Below are positions 1-8,429 of a DNA stretch of 64,000 nt, in pieces. Location: the NCBI RefSeq assembly GCF_000783395.1, contig NZ_JSFK01000006.1, forward strand, positions 180,354 to 244,353. The letters are read 5' to 3'. The notes beneath the pieces are model-generated. The model was given only the letters and a program-made list of their open reading frames with translations. It was not told the DNA's origin and did not search any database. Made by a program: the position numbers and the translations under genes. Each line of letters opens with the position of its first letter. The first letter of the stretch is position 1. This DNA is from Pseudomonas chlororaphis. GTDB lineage: Bacteria > Pseudomonadota > Gammaproteobacteria > Pseudomonadales > Pseudomonadaceae.

Positions 1-27
1 ACATCCCGTCGCAAAATTCAGCCCGTT

Positions 28-50
28 TTTGAACGTCCGGTTTATTCAAA
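28..50. promoter_or_regulatory. Possible operator upstream of the S24 regulator
   Basis: Inverted repeat TTTGAA (28-33) and TTCAAA (45-50) with an 11-base spacer, about 30 bases before the start of the HTH/S24 gene. Repressors of this class usually bind their own promoter, so this could be an autoregulatory site. The arms are only 6 bases and AT-rich, so chance is a real alternative. Confidence 0.25.
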
Positions 51-81
51 CCGCTCTGGCACGGCCGTAGACTCCGTGTTT

Positions 82-828
82 ATGAGAAAGAACACTAGCG
101 GTCCAAGATTCAAGGCACTCCTGGAAGCTGCGAACATCTCGACGACGGGTTTCGCAAAGTTCTGGGGCACGGAAGCCCAAAATGTCCACAACTGGTACAC
201 CCGGGGCGTCCCGGCGTATCGCATGGAAGAAGTCTCACGCCTGCTGTCCGTCAACAGCGAATGGCTGAAAACCGGCCAAGGCACAAAAGAGCTGCCGAGC
301 CTGACTCCGCCTGCCAGCAATGGCGACAGCTTCGACGCTCAGGATCCCCAAGGGTCCTATCGATTCATCCATCCCAAAGACATCGAACTGGCCTTCTTCA
401 AAGAAACACCTCTGACCAACGGCTCCGACAAAAACCACGTCATTCAGGACCCGGACCTGTCCATCCGCCTGCTGCGCGCACAGCTTGATCAGCTGGAAAT
501 CCGCCCCGCCGACGCCATCTGCGCGCACATGATCGGCAACAGCATGGCCGAACGCATCGAAGACGGCTCCGTCGTCGCCATCGACCGCAGCCTGACCCAA
601 GTCGTCGACGGCGAGATCTACGCCATCGAACACGACGGCATGCTGCGCATCAAATACCTGCACCGCATGCCGGGCAACGGCCTGCGCCTGCGCAGCCACA
701 ACAGCGCCGAATACCCGGACGAAGTATTCCGCCCGGCACAGATCGAGGAGCAACGGATTCACATATTAGGCTGGGTGTTCTGGTGGTCGACGGTGAGCAA
801 GCGGCGGCCGGTGGTGCCGTTTCTCTAG
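82..828 (+). CDS. HTH regulator with S24 (LexA/CI-like) peptidase domain
   Basis: A 248-residue phage-repressor-type regulator. Residues about 10-60 look like an XRE-type helix-turn-helix: the segment around FAKFWGTEAQNVHNWYTRGVP resembles the recognition region, followed by a SEWLKTG motif usual in these proteins. The C-terminal half is a peptidase S24 domain: GNSMAERIEDG holds the nucleophile Ser, and the Lys of LRIKYLH, about 40 residues later, is the likely general base. Family members are cleaved with RecA help during DNA damage; that is known for the family and not shown here. ATG 82 was chosen over GTG 76 because ATG is in frame two codons later; neither has a strong ribosome site. No phage genes lie nearby, so it is a stand-alone chromosomal regulator or a remnant. 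Confidence 0.85.
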   Translation: MRKNTSGPRFKALLEAANISTTGFAKFWGTEAQNVHNWYTRGVPAYRMEEVSRLLSVNSEWLKTGQGTKELPSLTPPASNGDSFDAQDPQGSYRFIHPKDIELAFFKETPLTNGSDKNHVIQDPDLSIRLLRAQLDQLEIRPADAICAHMIGNSMAERIEDGSVVAIDRSLTQVVDGEIYAIEHDGMLRIKYLHRMPGNGLRLRSHNSAEYPDEVFRPAQIEEQRIHILGWVFWWSTVSKRRPVVPFL

Positions 829-860
829 AAAACGGTGGGTTCTCTCGGCAAACATCGATC

Positions 861-888
861 CCTGTGGGAGCGAGCCTGATCGCGAAGA
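861..888 (+). repeat. Single REP unit, type A
   Basis: One copy of the GTGGGAGCGAGCCTGCTCGC-type REP element, with one substitution in the second arm (GATCGCGA in place of GCTCGCGA). It is the only unpaired type A copy in the window; the others form inverted pairs. It lies 33 bases after the S24 gene stop. Confidence 0.8.
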
Positions 889-984
889 GGCCCGGACAAT
901 CGGTACAAATCCCGGTTTTCTGGCGAAGAAGTCGCTCTAACCCGCACTTCAGGCTGGGAATCCACAGTAAAACTCAGTATCCTG

Positions 985-1163
985 CGCCCCACATTTGCGC
1001 ATCGACCCGCCCCGCGGCTCAGACAGCGCCCGACGCGGCAGACCAACGTCTGACCAAGTCCCACAGCCGGACGCAGATCCGGATGTACGTTTTGAAGGCT
1101 GGCGCGGTTTACCAAAAATAGACCAAGCCAGTCCCCGAGAAGCCGGCCACAAGCCGGCTTTTT
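985..1163 (+). ncRNA. Candidate structured small RNA (unidentified)
   Basis: The 500-base stretch between the S24 gene and mrr has no convincing coding frame. It holds three consecutive perfect hairpins: CAGAC/GTCTG (1039-1052), CCGGA/TCCGG (1067-1082) and a T-tailed terminator (1140-1163). A TATCCT at 978-983 could be a -10 box, but no -35 is clear. This fits a plus-strand small RNA of about 180 bases. I do not recognise it as RsmY/Z/X, CrcZ, 6S, tmRNA or 4.5S RNA. It could instead be the long 3' untranslated region of the S24 gene. The 5' end is a guess. Confidence 0.3.
1140..1163 (+). terminator. Rho-independent terminator
   Basis: Stem AAGCCGGC (1140-1147), loop 1148-1152, stem GCCGGCTT (1153-1160), then a T run to 1163. 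The T run is on the plus strand only. It would end either the S24 transcript or the candidate small RNA. Confidence 0.85.
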
Positions 1164-1283
1164 AATGCCTGTGAGAAAGTGAACCAGCCAGATATTCGAC
1201 ATATGTGCGAACCGAGACATAGCGACTTACGTTTTCACGCAAACAGTGCTTACTCTCCAAGGCATCCTCAGCGAGCGTTAATT

Positions 1284-1289
1284 TATACT
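1284..1289 (+). promoter_or_regulatory. Possible -10 box for mrr-darG
   Basis: TATACT, 45 bases upstream of the mrr start, in an AT-rich patch. No good TTGACA-like -35 is seen at 16-18 bases, so only the -10 is proposed. Confidence 0.35.
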
Positions 1290-1333
1290 CGCCCGCCGGT
1301 TAGTTAAAAAACCTTCAGCACAGGGATGCGCCT

Positions 1334-2254
1334 ATGTCCGTTCCAACCTACGATCAGTTCATCGAACCGATCTTTCGTTTTCTCGCCACAAAACCCGAGG
1401 GTGCGATTGCTCGGGACGCTCACGAAGCGGCAGCAAAAACACTGCAACTGACCGAAGCACAGCGCGAAGAATTGATCGCCAGTGGTCAGGCTACCTACAA
1501 AAACCGTTCAGGTTGGGCGCACGATCGACTCAAACGTGCCGGTCTTTCCAGCAGTGCCAAACGCGGTTACTGGAAATTGACTGATGCAGGCGCGCAGTAC
1601 GCCAAGGAGCATGCATTTCCACTGTCGGCCAAGGACGTGGAGCATTTGGCAATCGGCTACATGAATGTGAAGCTGAAGGTCGCGCCTGATGCTGAACCAC
1701 TAGACGACCAACCAAACATTGAGCCAGACCTGACCTCCGCCACCGAAAGCCCTGACGACCGACTGGAGCGAGCGCTAAAGGAATTGCGCGATGCCACGGC
1801 GGCGGACCTTTTGGACAACTTGCTGCAAGTTAGCCCCAACCGTTTCGAAGTGATCGTGCTGGATGTGCTTCATCGACTGGGGTATGGCGCCAGTCGCAAT
1901 GATCTGCAACGTGTCGGCGGTTCCGGTGATGCGGGTATCGACGGCATTATCTCGCTCGATAAATTGGGGCTGGAGAAGGTTTATGTTCAGGCCAAACGCT
2001 GGCAAAACACGGTTGGCCGGCCTGAACTGCAGGCGTTCTACGGAGCACTCGCCGGGCAAAAAGCTAAGCGCGGCGTATTCATCACCACGTCTGGCTTTAC
2101 CGCGCACGCTGTTGACTTCGCTAAATCGGTGGATGGCATTGTGTTGGTAGACGGAACGCGACTGGTGCATCTGATGATGGATCATGAGGTTGGCGTGACG
2201 TCGCGCTTGTTGCGGTTGCCGACGCTGGATCGCGATTACTTTGATGAGGAATAA
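1334..2254 (+). CDS. mrr: Mrr-family type IV restriction endonuclease
   Basis: A 306-residue protein of about the usual Mrr length. The N-terminal 100 residues look like the Mrr_N winged-helix domain (YDQFIEPIFRFL, then a TDAGAQYA end). The C-terminal part is the PD-(D/E)XK nuclease: FEVIVLDVLHRLGY leads in, the acidic residue lies in GSGDAGIDG, and the QAK core lies in VYVQAKRW; GVFITTSGF is the conserved following strand. Mrr enzymes cut DNA carrying foreign methylation in the cytoplasm. A DarG-like gene follows after 65 bases on the same strand, so the two are probably cotranscribed. No methylase accompanies it, as expected for type IV. The region looks less GC-rich than its neighbours, hinting at transfer. 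Confidence 0.9.
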   Translation: MSVPTYDQFIEPIFRFLATKPEGAIARDAHEAAAKTLQLTEAQREELIASGQATYKNRSGWAHDRLKRAGLSSSAKRGYWKLTDAGAQYAKEHAFPLSAKDVEHLAIGYMNVKLKVAPDAEPLDDQPNIEPDLTSATESPDDRLERALKELRDATAADLLDNLLQVSPNRFEVIVLDVLHRLGYGASRNDLQRVGGSGDAGIDGIISLDKLGLEKVYVQAKRWQNTVGRPELQAFYGALAGQKAKRGVFITTSGFTAHAVDFAKSVDGIVLVDGTRLVHLMMDHEVGVTSRLLRLPTLDRDYFDEE

Positions 2255-2319
2255 GGTTTGCCGCTCTCTGATCTGGCTCTTGCTCTGCTAGTCCATGCGC
2301 GCCCCAAATGGTATTTCCA

Positions 2320-3405
2320 ATGATCAGATTCACCCAAGGCAACCTGTTGGAAGCCAAAACCGAAGCCCTCGTCAACACGGTGAACACCGTGGGTGTGATG
2401 GGTAAAGGCATCGCGTTGATGTTCAAAGAACGCTTTGCGCAGAATTACCGTCTGTATGCAGCAGCGTGCAAGGCCGGTGAAGTAGAAACCGGCAAAATGC
2501 ACGTGACAGCCACCAATGAACTCGATGGCCCGCGCTGGATCGTGAACTTCCCTACCAAACGTCATTGGCGCTCTCCGTCGCAAATGGCGTGGATTACCGA
2601 GGGTTTGCATGATCTGCGTCGTTTCTTGATAGAAAACGATGTGAAGTCTGTCGCTGTCCCGCCGCTAGGTGCTGGTAACGGTGGGCTGAAATGGCCTGAA
2701 GTGCGTGAGCAAATTGTTGAGGTGCTGGACGATCTGGACGTGGATGTATTGGTGTTCGAGCCCTCCAATCAGTATCTGAATGTCGCTAAACGCAACGGAG
2801 TTGAGCAACTCACTCCGGCACGGGCGCTGATTGCAGAGTTGGTACGACGTTATTGGGTTCTGGGGATGGAATGCAGCCTGCTCGAGATTCAGAAACTGGC
2901 GTGGTTTCTTGAGCGTGCAATCGAAAAACTTCCTAGTACTGAGAACCCGCTGAATCTTAAATTCGTCGCCCATAAATTCGGACCGTACGCTAATCGATTG
3001 GAACATCTACTCAACAATCTGGATGGCAGCTATCTGCATTGCGACAAGCGCATCAGTGATGCGGGAATCACCGATGTGATTTGGTTTGACCAGGATCGCA
3101 AAGCCTTTTTGCAGACCTACCTCAAGACTGAAGCCAAGGAATACTCCCAAGCGTTAGAACGCACGGCTGAGTTGATTGATGGCTTTGAATCACCTTTTGG
3201 CATGGAGTTGCTCGCGACTGTCGACTGGTTGCTGATTCAGGACGGCGTTGCGCCAACCGTTCCAGCTTTACGCGAAGCGCTGATGAAGTGGGATGGTGGT
3301 TCCAGCGCTGCAGTGCGAAAAAACAAGCTATTTGACGATCAAGCTCTGGGGATCGCAATTGAGCGCCTTACTTCCAGCAGCTTCAGTCCAAACATAGCGG
3401 CCTGA
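2320..3405 (+). CDS. darG: DarG-type macrodomain antitoxin without an adjacent darT
   Basis: A 361-residue, two-domain protein. Residues 1-155 form a DarG-type macrodomain: [28 protein letters not shown] and [12 protein letters not shown] are the ADP-ribose-binding motifs. From about residue 180 there is the DarG C-terminal domain ([36 protein letters not shown]), which in known systems grips the toxin. DarG removes ADP-ribose from DNA bases modified by DarT and also binds DarT. darT normally sits directly upstream, overlapping darG; here that place is taken by mrr. ATG 2320 gives the family-typical N-terminus; an in-frame ATG at 2308 is the alternative, and neither has a clear ribosome site. 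Family assignment is firm; the role without DarT is unknown. Confidence 0.88.
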   Translation: MIRFTQGNLLEAKTEALVNTVNTVGVMGKGIALMFKERFAQNYRLYAAACKAGEVETGKMHVTATNELDGPRWIVNFPTKRHWRSPSQMAWITEGLHDLRRFLIENDVKSVAVPPLGAGNGGLKWPEVREQIVEVLDDLDVDVLVFEPSNQYLNVAKRNGVEQLTPARALIAELVRRYWVLGMECSLLEIQKLAWFLERAIEKLPSTENPLNLKFVAHKFGPYANRLEHLLNNLDGSYLHCDKRISDAGITDVIWFDQDRKAFLQTYLKTEAKEYSQALERTAELIDGFESPFGMELLATVDWLLIQDGVAPTVPALREALMKWDGGSSAAVRKNKLFDDQALGIAIERLTSSSFSPNIAA

Positions 3406-3420
3406 CGCCGGAGCGAAACA

Positions 3421-3446
3421 GGGCAATTGCTGCTGCAAAATTGCCC
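3421..3446 (+). terminator. Stem-loop after darG
   Basis: Perfect stem GGGCAATT (3421-3428) and AATTGCCC (3439-3446), loop of 10 bases, 15 bases after the darG stop. It lacks a T run, so it may protect the 3' end or act weakly as a terminator. Confidence 0.5.
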
Positions 3447-3610
3447 CGCTGCCTGTCGCGATAGCTTAGGCAATCCTCAGGTCAATGCGCCAACACTTGC
3501 AAAACCCAACCCCCACAGTGCTAAATCCCGCCCAGTCACCGCCCTCTGTTTTTACCCGCATCCCCGACCCCGGCCGGATTCCGGTATTGAGCCTCACGGG
3601 AATCCATGGA

Positions 3611-4786
3611 ATGGCCCTGCATATCCCGACCCTGTTGGTCGTTTCGGTCTTCGTCTTCTTTTTGATGGGGCTTTTGACGCTGCACGCCTGGTATCGCGAA
3701 ACCCGTGAGCCGCCGCTGGCGTACCTCGGCAGCATGATGCTGCTTGGCGCCTTGGGCGTGGTATTGGTCAGTTGGCGTGATCGAGGGGTCGACTTCATTC
3801 CCATTGTGTTCGGCAATGTTGTTCTGTTGCTCAGTGCAGCGATGAACTGGACGGCGATGCGCACACTGGTCGGGCGCAGGCCTTCAATGTCCGGCATTCT
3901 GGCGGGGGCGTTCGCCTGGCTGACGTTGTGCCTGATTCCCGCCTTCTACGAGTCGATGCCCAATCGGGTTCTGATCTACTCCTTGCTGGCATTCGGTTAC
4001 GGCGTGATGACCACCCTGGAGCTCTGGCGCAGCCGCCACACCCTGGACGTCGCGTTTATGCCGGCGCTGGTGCTGACCGTTTTGCACACTGTGTTCTACG
4101 CCGTTCGCAGTGCGACGGATGAAGGGCTGCCGGTGACAAAGGCGCTCTTGGGCAGTGGCGAGGGCGTGCCGTTTTTCTCGTTCATGCTGTTCGAGTCGAT
4201 GCTGTATGTCATCGGCATTGCCTACATCACGCTGGCGATGGTCAAAGAGCGCGCCGAACTCAAGCTAAAAGCGGCAGCGTTCAGCGATCCGCTAACGGGC
4301 ATTGGCAATCGTCGCGCGTTCATGATGAACGCCGGGCAGTTACTCGCCGAAAGTCAACAACGCGCGGAACCGGCGGCGTTGTTGCTTTGCGATCTGGATA
4401 ACTTCAAGCGCCTGAATGACACCTATGGCCATCCCGTTGGAGATCAGGCATTGATTGCGTTCGGCCGTATCGTGGTTGAGAGCCTGCGCAAGGAAGATGT
4501 ATCGGGGCGGATTGGCGGTGAGGAGTTTGCTTGCCTGCTCAATGATTGCGATGAGCAGACTGCATTGGAGATTGCCGAGCGGATCCGTCGTTCTTTCTCG
4601 CAATTGTCGATTCTTGAGCCCGGATTGCTCAGTGTCAGTATCGGCGTGGTGACCACCCGCGAATCCGGTTATGACTTATCGCGCCTGCTCTCGGAAGCGG
4701 ATCAGGCGCTGTACGGCGCCAAGGATCAGGGGCGCAATCGCGTACAGACACTGCGTTCTTTGTACCTGAGTCTTTCCGACAGTTAA
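3611..4786 (+). CDS. Membrane diguanylate cyclase (GGDEF)
   Basis: A 391-residue enzyme that should make cyclic di-GMP from two GTP. Residues 1-205 hold about six or seven hydrophobic segments (first: LLVVSVFVFFLMGLL), forming a membrane sensor of unrecognised type. The GGDEF domain starts at DPLTGIGNRRAF; the active-site motif is GGEEF near residue 300. An RKED sequence sits exactly five residues before GG, so the RxxD product-inhibition site is present. No EAL domain. ATG 3611 was chosen because hydrophobic sequence begins right after it, with a GGGA at suitable spacing; the frame stays open upstream but that part does not look like protein. It appears to be a single-gene unit. Confidence 0.93.
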   Translation: MALHIPTLLVVSVFVFFLMGLLTLHAWYRETREPPLAYLGSMMLLGALGVVLVSWRDRGVDFIPIVFGNVVLLLSAAMNWTAMRTLVGRRPSMSGILAGAFAWLTLCLIPAFYESMPNRVLIYSLLAFGYGVMTTLELWRSRHTLDVAFMPALVLTVLHTVFYAVRSATDEGLPVTKALLGSGEGVPFFSFMLFESMLYVIGIAYITLAMVKERAELKLKAAAFSDPLTGIGNRRAFMMNAGQLLAESQQRAEPAALLLCDLDNFKRLNDTYGHPVGDQALIAFGRIVVESLRKEDVSGRIGGEEFACLLNDCDEQTALEIAERIRRSFSQLSILEPGLLSVSIGVVTTRESGYDLSRLLSEADQALYGAKDQGRNRVQTLRSLYLSLSDS

Positions 4787-4913
4787 TGCCCGACAACCGG
4801 CCATTTCAATAAGCCATTAGCACATCCGCCCTAATTGCCCCGGCCGGCTCCCGTCACTAAATTTCCATTCAGTTTTTGTCCATTACAAAAGCGCCAAGGA
4901 ATGGAGCAACAGC

Positions 4914-5471
4914 ATGTCAGCGTTTTTCAAACTGAGTAAATCCCTCGCCTTACTGACCGCACTTTCATCTGCCACTTCAGCGTTAGCGGAAGAACCGAAC
5001 CCCATCGGCGACTGGTGGATAATTTACGGCAACGGCGTCCCGCACAAGAACATCATGTATGTCGCCGACAGCACATCGGTAGTGCCGTCGACACGTACCA
5101 AGGGCGCGCAAATGCTGGCGGTGACGCTGGTGTATGAAGAGCCGGGCAAGCCCATGATTGATGCCTATAACCTGGAAGTTCAGTGCAAGACCAACAAGCT
5201 GCGGTTTGTTAATGGCCAGTCGGTGGATCGAATTGCCTACATGCTGCGCCACCTGAAAGTGAACGAGCAATGGCAGCAGCCGAAGGAATTCTGGGTGCAG
5301 CGCGCTTTGGCTTTCGTTTGCACGCCAGAGAAAAAAGACATGATTGCCGTGGGCAAGATGGAGCATTTGCAGATGATCCAGGGCATGCAGCAGATGTTCT
5401 TCAAACTGGCTCCCATTCAGGAACAAGGCCAGATGATGGACAACCTCGATTCGATACTGGGCAACAAATAA
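4914..5471 (+). CDS. Secreted protein of unknown function
   Basis: A 185-residue protein with a clear Sec signal peptide (LALLTALSSATSALA, cut likely after ALA near residue 25). The mature part has two Cys (VQCKTNK and FVCTPEK) that could pair in the periplasm, and a Met/Gln-rich C-terminus (HLQMIQGMQQMFF). I do not recognise a family. GGAG lies 8 bases before the ATG. A small lipoprotein gene follows after 62 bases on the same strand and may be cotranscribed. Confidence 0.75.
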   Translation: MSAFFKLSKSLALLTALSSATSALAEEPNPIGDWWIIYGNGVPHKNIMYVADSTSVVPSTRTKGAQMLAVTLVYEEPGKPMIDAYNLEVQCKTNKLRFVNGQSVDRIAYMLRHLKVNEQWQQPKEFWVQRALAFVCTPEKKDMIAVGKMEHLQMIQGMQQMFFKLAPIQEQGQMMDNLDSILGNK

Positions 5472-5533
5472 CAGCCTGATTTCCTGGCGCTGCCGCGCAC
5501 CAATTCATCTCGCACATGACACCGGGAGTCATG

Positions 5534-5968
5534 ATGAATCAATGGACTAAAACGTTACTGACGCTGCTGATAACAGCCACAGTCTCAATGGTTAATGGCT
5601 GCCACCTGATTGCGCAGTCGCGCTGGGAAGGACGGGATGTTCAGGAAGCACTCGATCTGTTCGGCAAACCCGACTCAATGAAAAAACAGACCGCTGCAAA
5701 CGGCGAAAATCTGGCCGTCCTGACTTGGTTCAAGTCCTCAAGTTGGACCACCACTGAAGCGGCCGGCACTTCCATGAATCACACCGGCAACGGCATGGTT
5801 TATACCGAATACTATGAGACCGTCGGGCATAGTTCGGATTGCAAACTGGAAGCTACCGTCAACAAAGCCAAAAAAATCGTGCTGTTTCGTATCGAGGACG
5901 GAAAGATCATTCACGGCAAGTGCATCAACGTCCCGTTCGTACCCGGTTACATTCCGCCCGGTTTCTAA
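5534..5968 (+). CDS. Small lipoprotein of unknown function
   Basis: About 144 residues. A hydrophobic N-terminus (TLLTLLITATVSM) runs into VNGC, a plausible lipobox, so the mature protein would begin at this Cys and sit in a membrane. The segment DVQEALDLFGKPDSMKK resembles the start of small outer-membrane assembly lipoproteins of the SmpA/BamE-like kind, but the similarity is too short to name it. ATG 5534 was chosen over 5516 and 5531 because GGGAG lies 5 bases before it. It converges on magF with only 24 bases between. Confidence 0.7.
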   Translation: MNQWTKTLLTLLITATVSMVNGCHLIAQSRWEGRDVQEALDLFGKPDSMKKQTAANGENLAVLTWFKSSSWTTTEAAGTSMNHTGNGMVYTEYYETVGHSSDCKLEATVNKAKKIVLFRIEDGKIIHGKCINVPFVPGYIPPGF

Positions 5969-5992
5969 TGTTGCTCCTGAGCAAGTAACGGC

Positions 5993-6805
5993 TCAGGGAT
6001 AACTGAACGACTTCACCAACGTCAGCTCACCCACCGCGCGCATCGGGATCAGAAAAGTCTCCATCTTCTCGCTCGGCGTGCCCTCTCCAGTAATCACCGT
6101 CACCTGCGCCGTGGTCAGCGCCTGCACCGCTTCATCTCCACCCTCGTCATCCCCGCGATAGCCACCGCCGTAGTAATTCACATACACCAGATACTGGCCC
6201 TTGATCGGCGCCGGCATGGCGAAGATTTCCGGGCCATAACCGGTGGTAACGTCGACGTCGAGCGCGGCGCCGTTGGCGGCGCTGCGGTTGCCGTACCAGA
6301 TGTGCGCGCCGTCGGGGGTGACGAGGTGCAGGTCGAGGTCGGTGCCGTCGCTGTCCCACGCCAGCAGTACGCGCAACTTGGCCGGAGTGGCGCCGCCGCT
6401 GGTGTTGAGGAATTGCGTGCGGTGGCGTTGCTGGCCGTCGGGGCTGCGTACTTCGACGCTGTTGCTGCCGTTGGGGAAGGAGAACGGGCGGTCGAAGTGG
6501 CCGCTGTCGTCGATTTTCAGCGGCATGCTGACGCCGTTGACGATCAACCGACCGGGTTCGTTGTCCTTCCGCGTAGCTTTGATTTCGCCGCTGATGCGCG
6601 CGGTGTTGGCCTGGCCGACCGGGGTGTTGACCGATGAGGCCGGGTAGTTGACGGTCTGACGGAAGCTTTCGCCCTCGCCTTCCGGTGCACCGCTGCGCCA
6701 GCCGCCGACCGGGGTGTCGAGTTTGACGCTGTCAGCGGCCATCGCCGGCGATAACGCGGTCAACGTGCAGAGCAGCAGCAAGACCTGGGGATAACGGAGT
6801 GTCAT
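5993..6805 (-). CDS. magF: MagF/YfaP-like DUF2135 periplasmic protein
   Basis: A 270-residue protein with a signal peptide ending at SPAMA. The C-terminal half is DUF2135: LLAWDSDGTDLDLHLVTPDG followed by YVNYYGGGY, a beta-rich fold. Last gene of a six-gene minus-strand operon whose order (DUF2135, DUF2138, DUF1175, macroglobulin, DUF2300, DUF2135) matches P. aeruginosa magABCDEF and E. coli yfaPQSTA. It starts 3 bases after the preceding gene's stop. It shares its design with magA at the other end of the operon (GGWR near the N-terminus, TPDG, VYVNY), so the two look like old duplicates. Biochemical role unknown; Mag proteins form an envelope complex in P. aeruginosa. Confidence 0.88.
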   Translation of the reverse strand: MTLRYPQVLLLLCTLTALSPAMAADSVKLDTPVGGWRSGAPEGEGESFRQTVNYPASSVNTPVGQANTARISGEIKATRKDNEPGRLIVNGVSMPLKIDDSGHFDRPFSFPNGSNSVEVRSPDGQQRHRTQFLNTSGGATPAKLRVLLAWDSDGTDLDLHLVTPDGAHIWYGNRSAANGAALDVDVTTGYGPEIFAMPAPIKGQYLVYVNYYGGGYRGDDEGGDEAVQALTTAQVTVITGEGTPSEKMETFLIPMRAVGELTLVKSFSYP

Positions 6806-6808
6806 GGT

Positions 6809-8428
6809 CTATTCCAGCAAAAGGTGACGGGCGAGCCCTTCGATGTAGGTTTCATCCTGGCCGTTGGGATGTGCTTCAAAGGCCAGGTGCAGATATTCGT
6901 GGGTCAGATCGAGGCGATCCTGCAGGGTCAGCACGCCGCGCACGTAAATGCGTTGGCGTTCGCGATCAACAAAGGGGCGACCGAAAGCGAGTTTGCACAC
7001 GGCGAAGGTGCTGACTTCGTTATAGCCGGTTTCGCTTTCCAGTTTCGGACGCCAGCCACGCCGTTGTTTTTGCAGCCAGTCTTGCGCGGCGGGCAGCGCT
7101 TCGCAGGAGGCGACCGGGTTATCCCACCGGCTGAGGCTGGCGCGCGGGTAGGCGTGCAGCAGAATCGCGTCGTAGCGCTGACCGGCATTGGCTTGCTCGA
7201 CGGCGTGCTGCCAGGCGAGTTTGTCCGGGCCGGGTTGATCGGAGTGATAGGTGACGGTGCTGCCGGCCAACACCAGGTCTGCGGTCCACGCCGCGATGTT
7301 GCGTGATTCCAACGAAGCTGGCCGTGGTGCGACGCGCTGGCGATTGCTGCTGTCGTCGATACTCAGGCAGTCGCCGTTTCGCGTGGCGTTTTGCAGCAGA
7401 TACGTGCGAATCGCCACGGCCAACGCCTTGGCGGCTTCGGCAGGTTCGGGTTTGGCTTCACGTTCCAGTACTCTCGCGACGTATTCTTCGCGATCAAGCC
7501 TTGCGACGAGTTTGTCGTTGAGCAGAAACAGTTCGCCGTCGCTGTGGATATCCAGCGCGTTGCCGTTGGCGAATTCGACGCGGTAGTCGCCCTGCAACGG
7601 GCCGGATGTCGCGAGGCTATCACCCGCTGACACCTTCGAAACTGGGTACTTCGAAAACAGGCTGACCTCGACACAACGCCCCGCCTCTGCCGGCCATACC
7701 GCTGGCAAAACGGTCGCCAACGCCTGGCCGTAATGACGCAAAACCATTTGACTGGTGCCACGTCCACCCGCCCAGATCGGCGCGCCATCCGCCGTCCAAC
7801 CAGCAAACCCGCCCTGCCGCGATTGTGGGTCCTGATCACCGAGCCAGCTCCAGGTTTTCACCCGCAAGCGCCCGCCCAGTTCACCAACGACATTGCCGTC
7901 CGCCGCGTTCAGCACCACGTCGAGTAGCACTCGACGCGCCTGATCCTGCGCCGGCAACGAGGCCATAACCTTCAGCAGTTCAACCACGGAAACCCGTTGA
8001 GCCGGTTGCACCGAAGGCAGATCCAGCAACCACGACGGCGCCCTCCGCGCCTGCCAATAGGTTCGCCAATCCGCCGCCGAAATCCCTAACCGCGCAGGCT
8101 CGAAATACAACCCGCAGGATTTCACCAACGCCTGATCACGCTCGATCTTGCCACCCGCCGAGCAGCAATAAATCTCGTCTTTCGATTGCCCGCGACATTC
8201 ATAGGCCGGTTCCCGGGCGCCGGTATCCACCAGCCATGCGTAAACAAACAACTTCCACAGACTGCCCAGCGGCGTATCCAGTGATGACGGCAACGGTTCA
8301 CGGGCGATCAGTTGTGTCTGACTCAACGACAACAATTCGCCCTTATAAGCCACGCGCAAAGGTTCATCCTGCGCCGTCGCCAGCGCAGGGATCACACACA
8401 TCAGCAGCCACAGCAGCGGCCGGCTCAT
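6809..8428 (-). CDS. magE: MagE/YfaQ-like DUF2300 protein
   Basis: A 539-residue periplasmic protein with a signal peptide (LLWLLMCVIPALATA). It matches DUF2300 (YfaQ) by position and by its SpoIID-like middle segment (VARVLEREAKPEPAEAAKAL, with the AVAIRTYLL motif). The C-terminus carries HEYLHLAF, an HExxH-like zinc-site pattern (His-Glu-Tyr-Leu-His), suggesting a metal site; this is inference. It begins one base after the magD stop and ends 3 bases before magF, so it is tightly coupled in the mag operon. Function unknown; its partner would be the macroglobulin MagD. Confidence 0.87.
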   Translation of the reverse strand: MSRPLLWLLMCVIPALATAQDEPLRVAYKGELLSLSQTQLIAREPLPSSLDTPLGSLWKLFVYAWLVDTGAREPAYECRGQSKDEIYCCSAGGKIERDQALVKSCGLYFEPARLGISAADWRTYWQARRAPSWLLDLPSVQPAQRVSVVELLKVMASLPAQDQARRVLLDVVLNAADGNVVGELGGRLRVKTWSWLGDQDPQSRQGGFAGWTADGAPIWAGGRGTSQMVLRHYGQALATVLPAVWPAEAGRCVEVSLFSKYPVSKVSAGDSLATSGPLQGDYRVEFANGNALDIHSDGELFLLNDKLVARLDREEYVARVLEREAKPEPAEAAKALAVAIRTYLLQNATRNGDCLSIDDSSNRQRVAPRPASLESRNIAAWTADLVLAGSTVTYHSDQPGPDKLAWQHAVEQANAGQRYDAILLHAYPRASLSRWDNPVASCEALPAAQDWLQKQRRGWRPKLESETGYNEVSTFAVCKLAFGRPFVDRERQRIYVRGVLTLQDRLDLTHEYLHLAFEAHPNGQDETYIEGLARHLLLE

Positions 8429-8429
8429 G

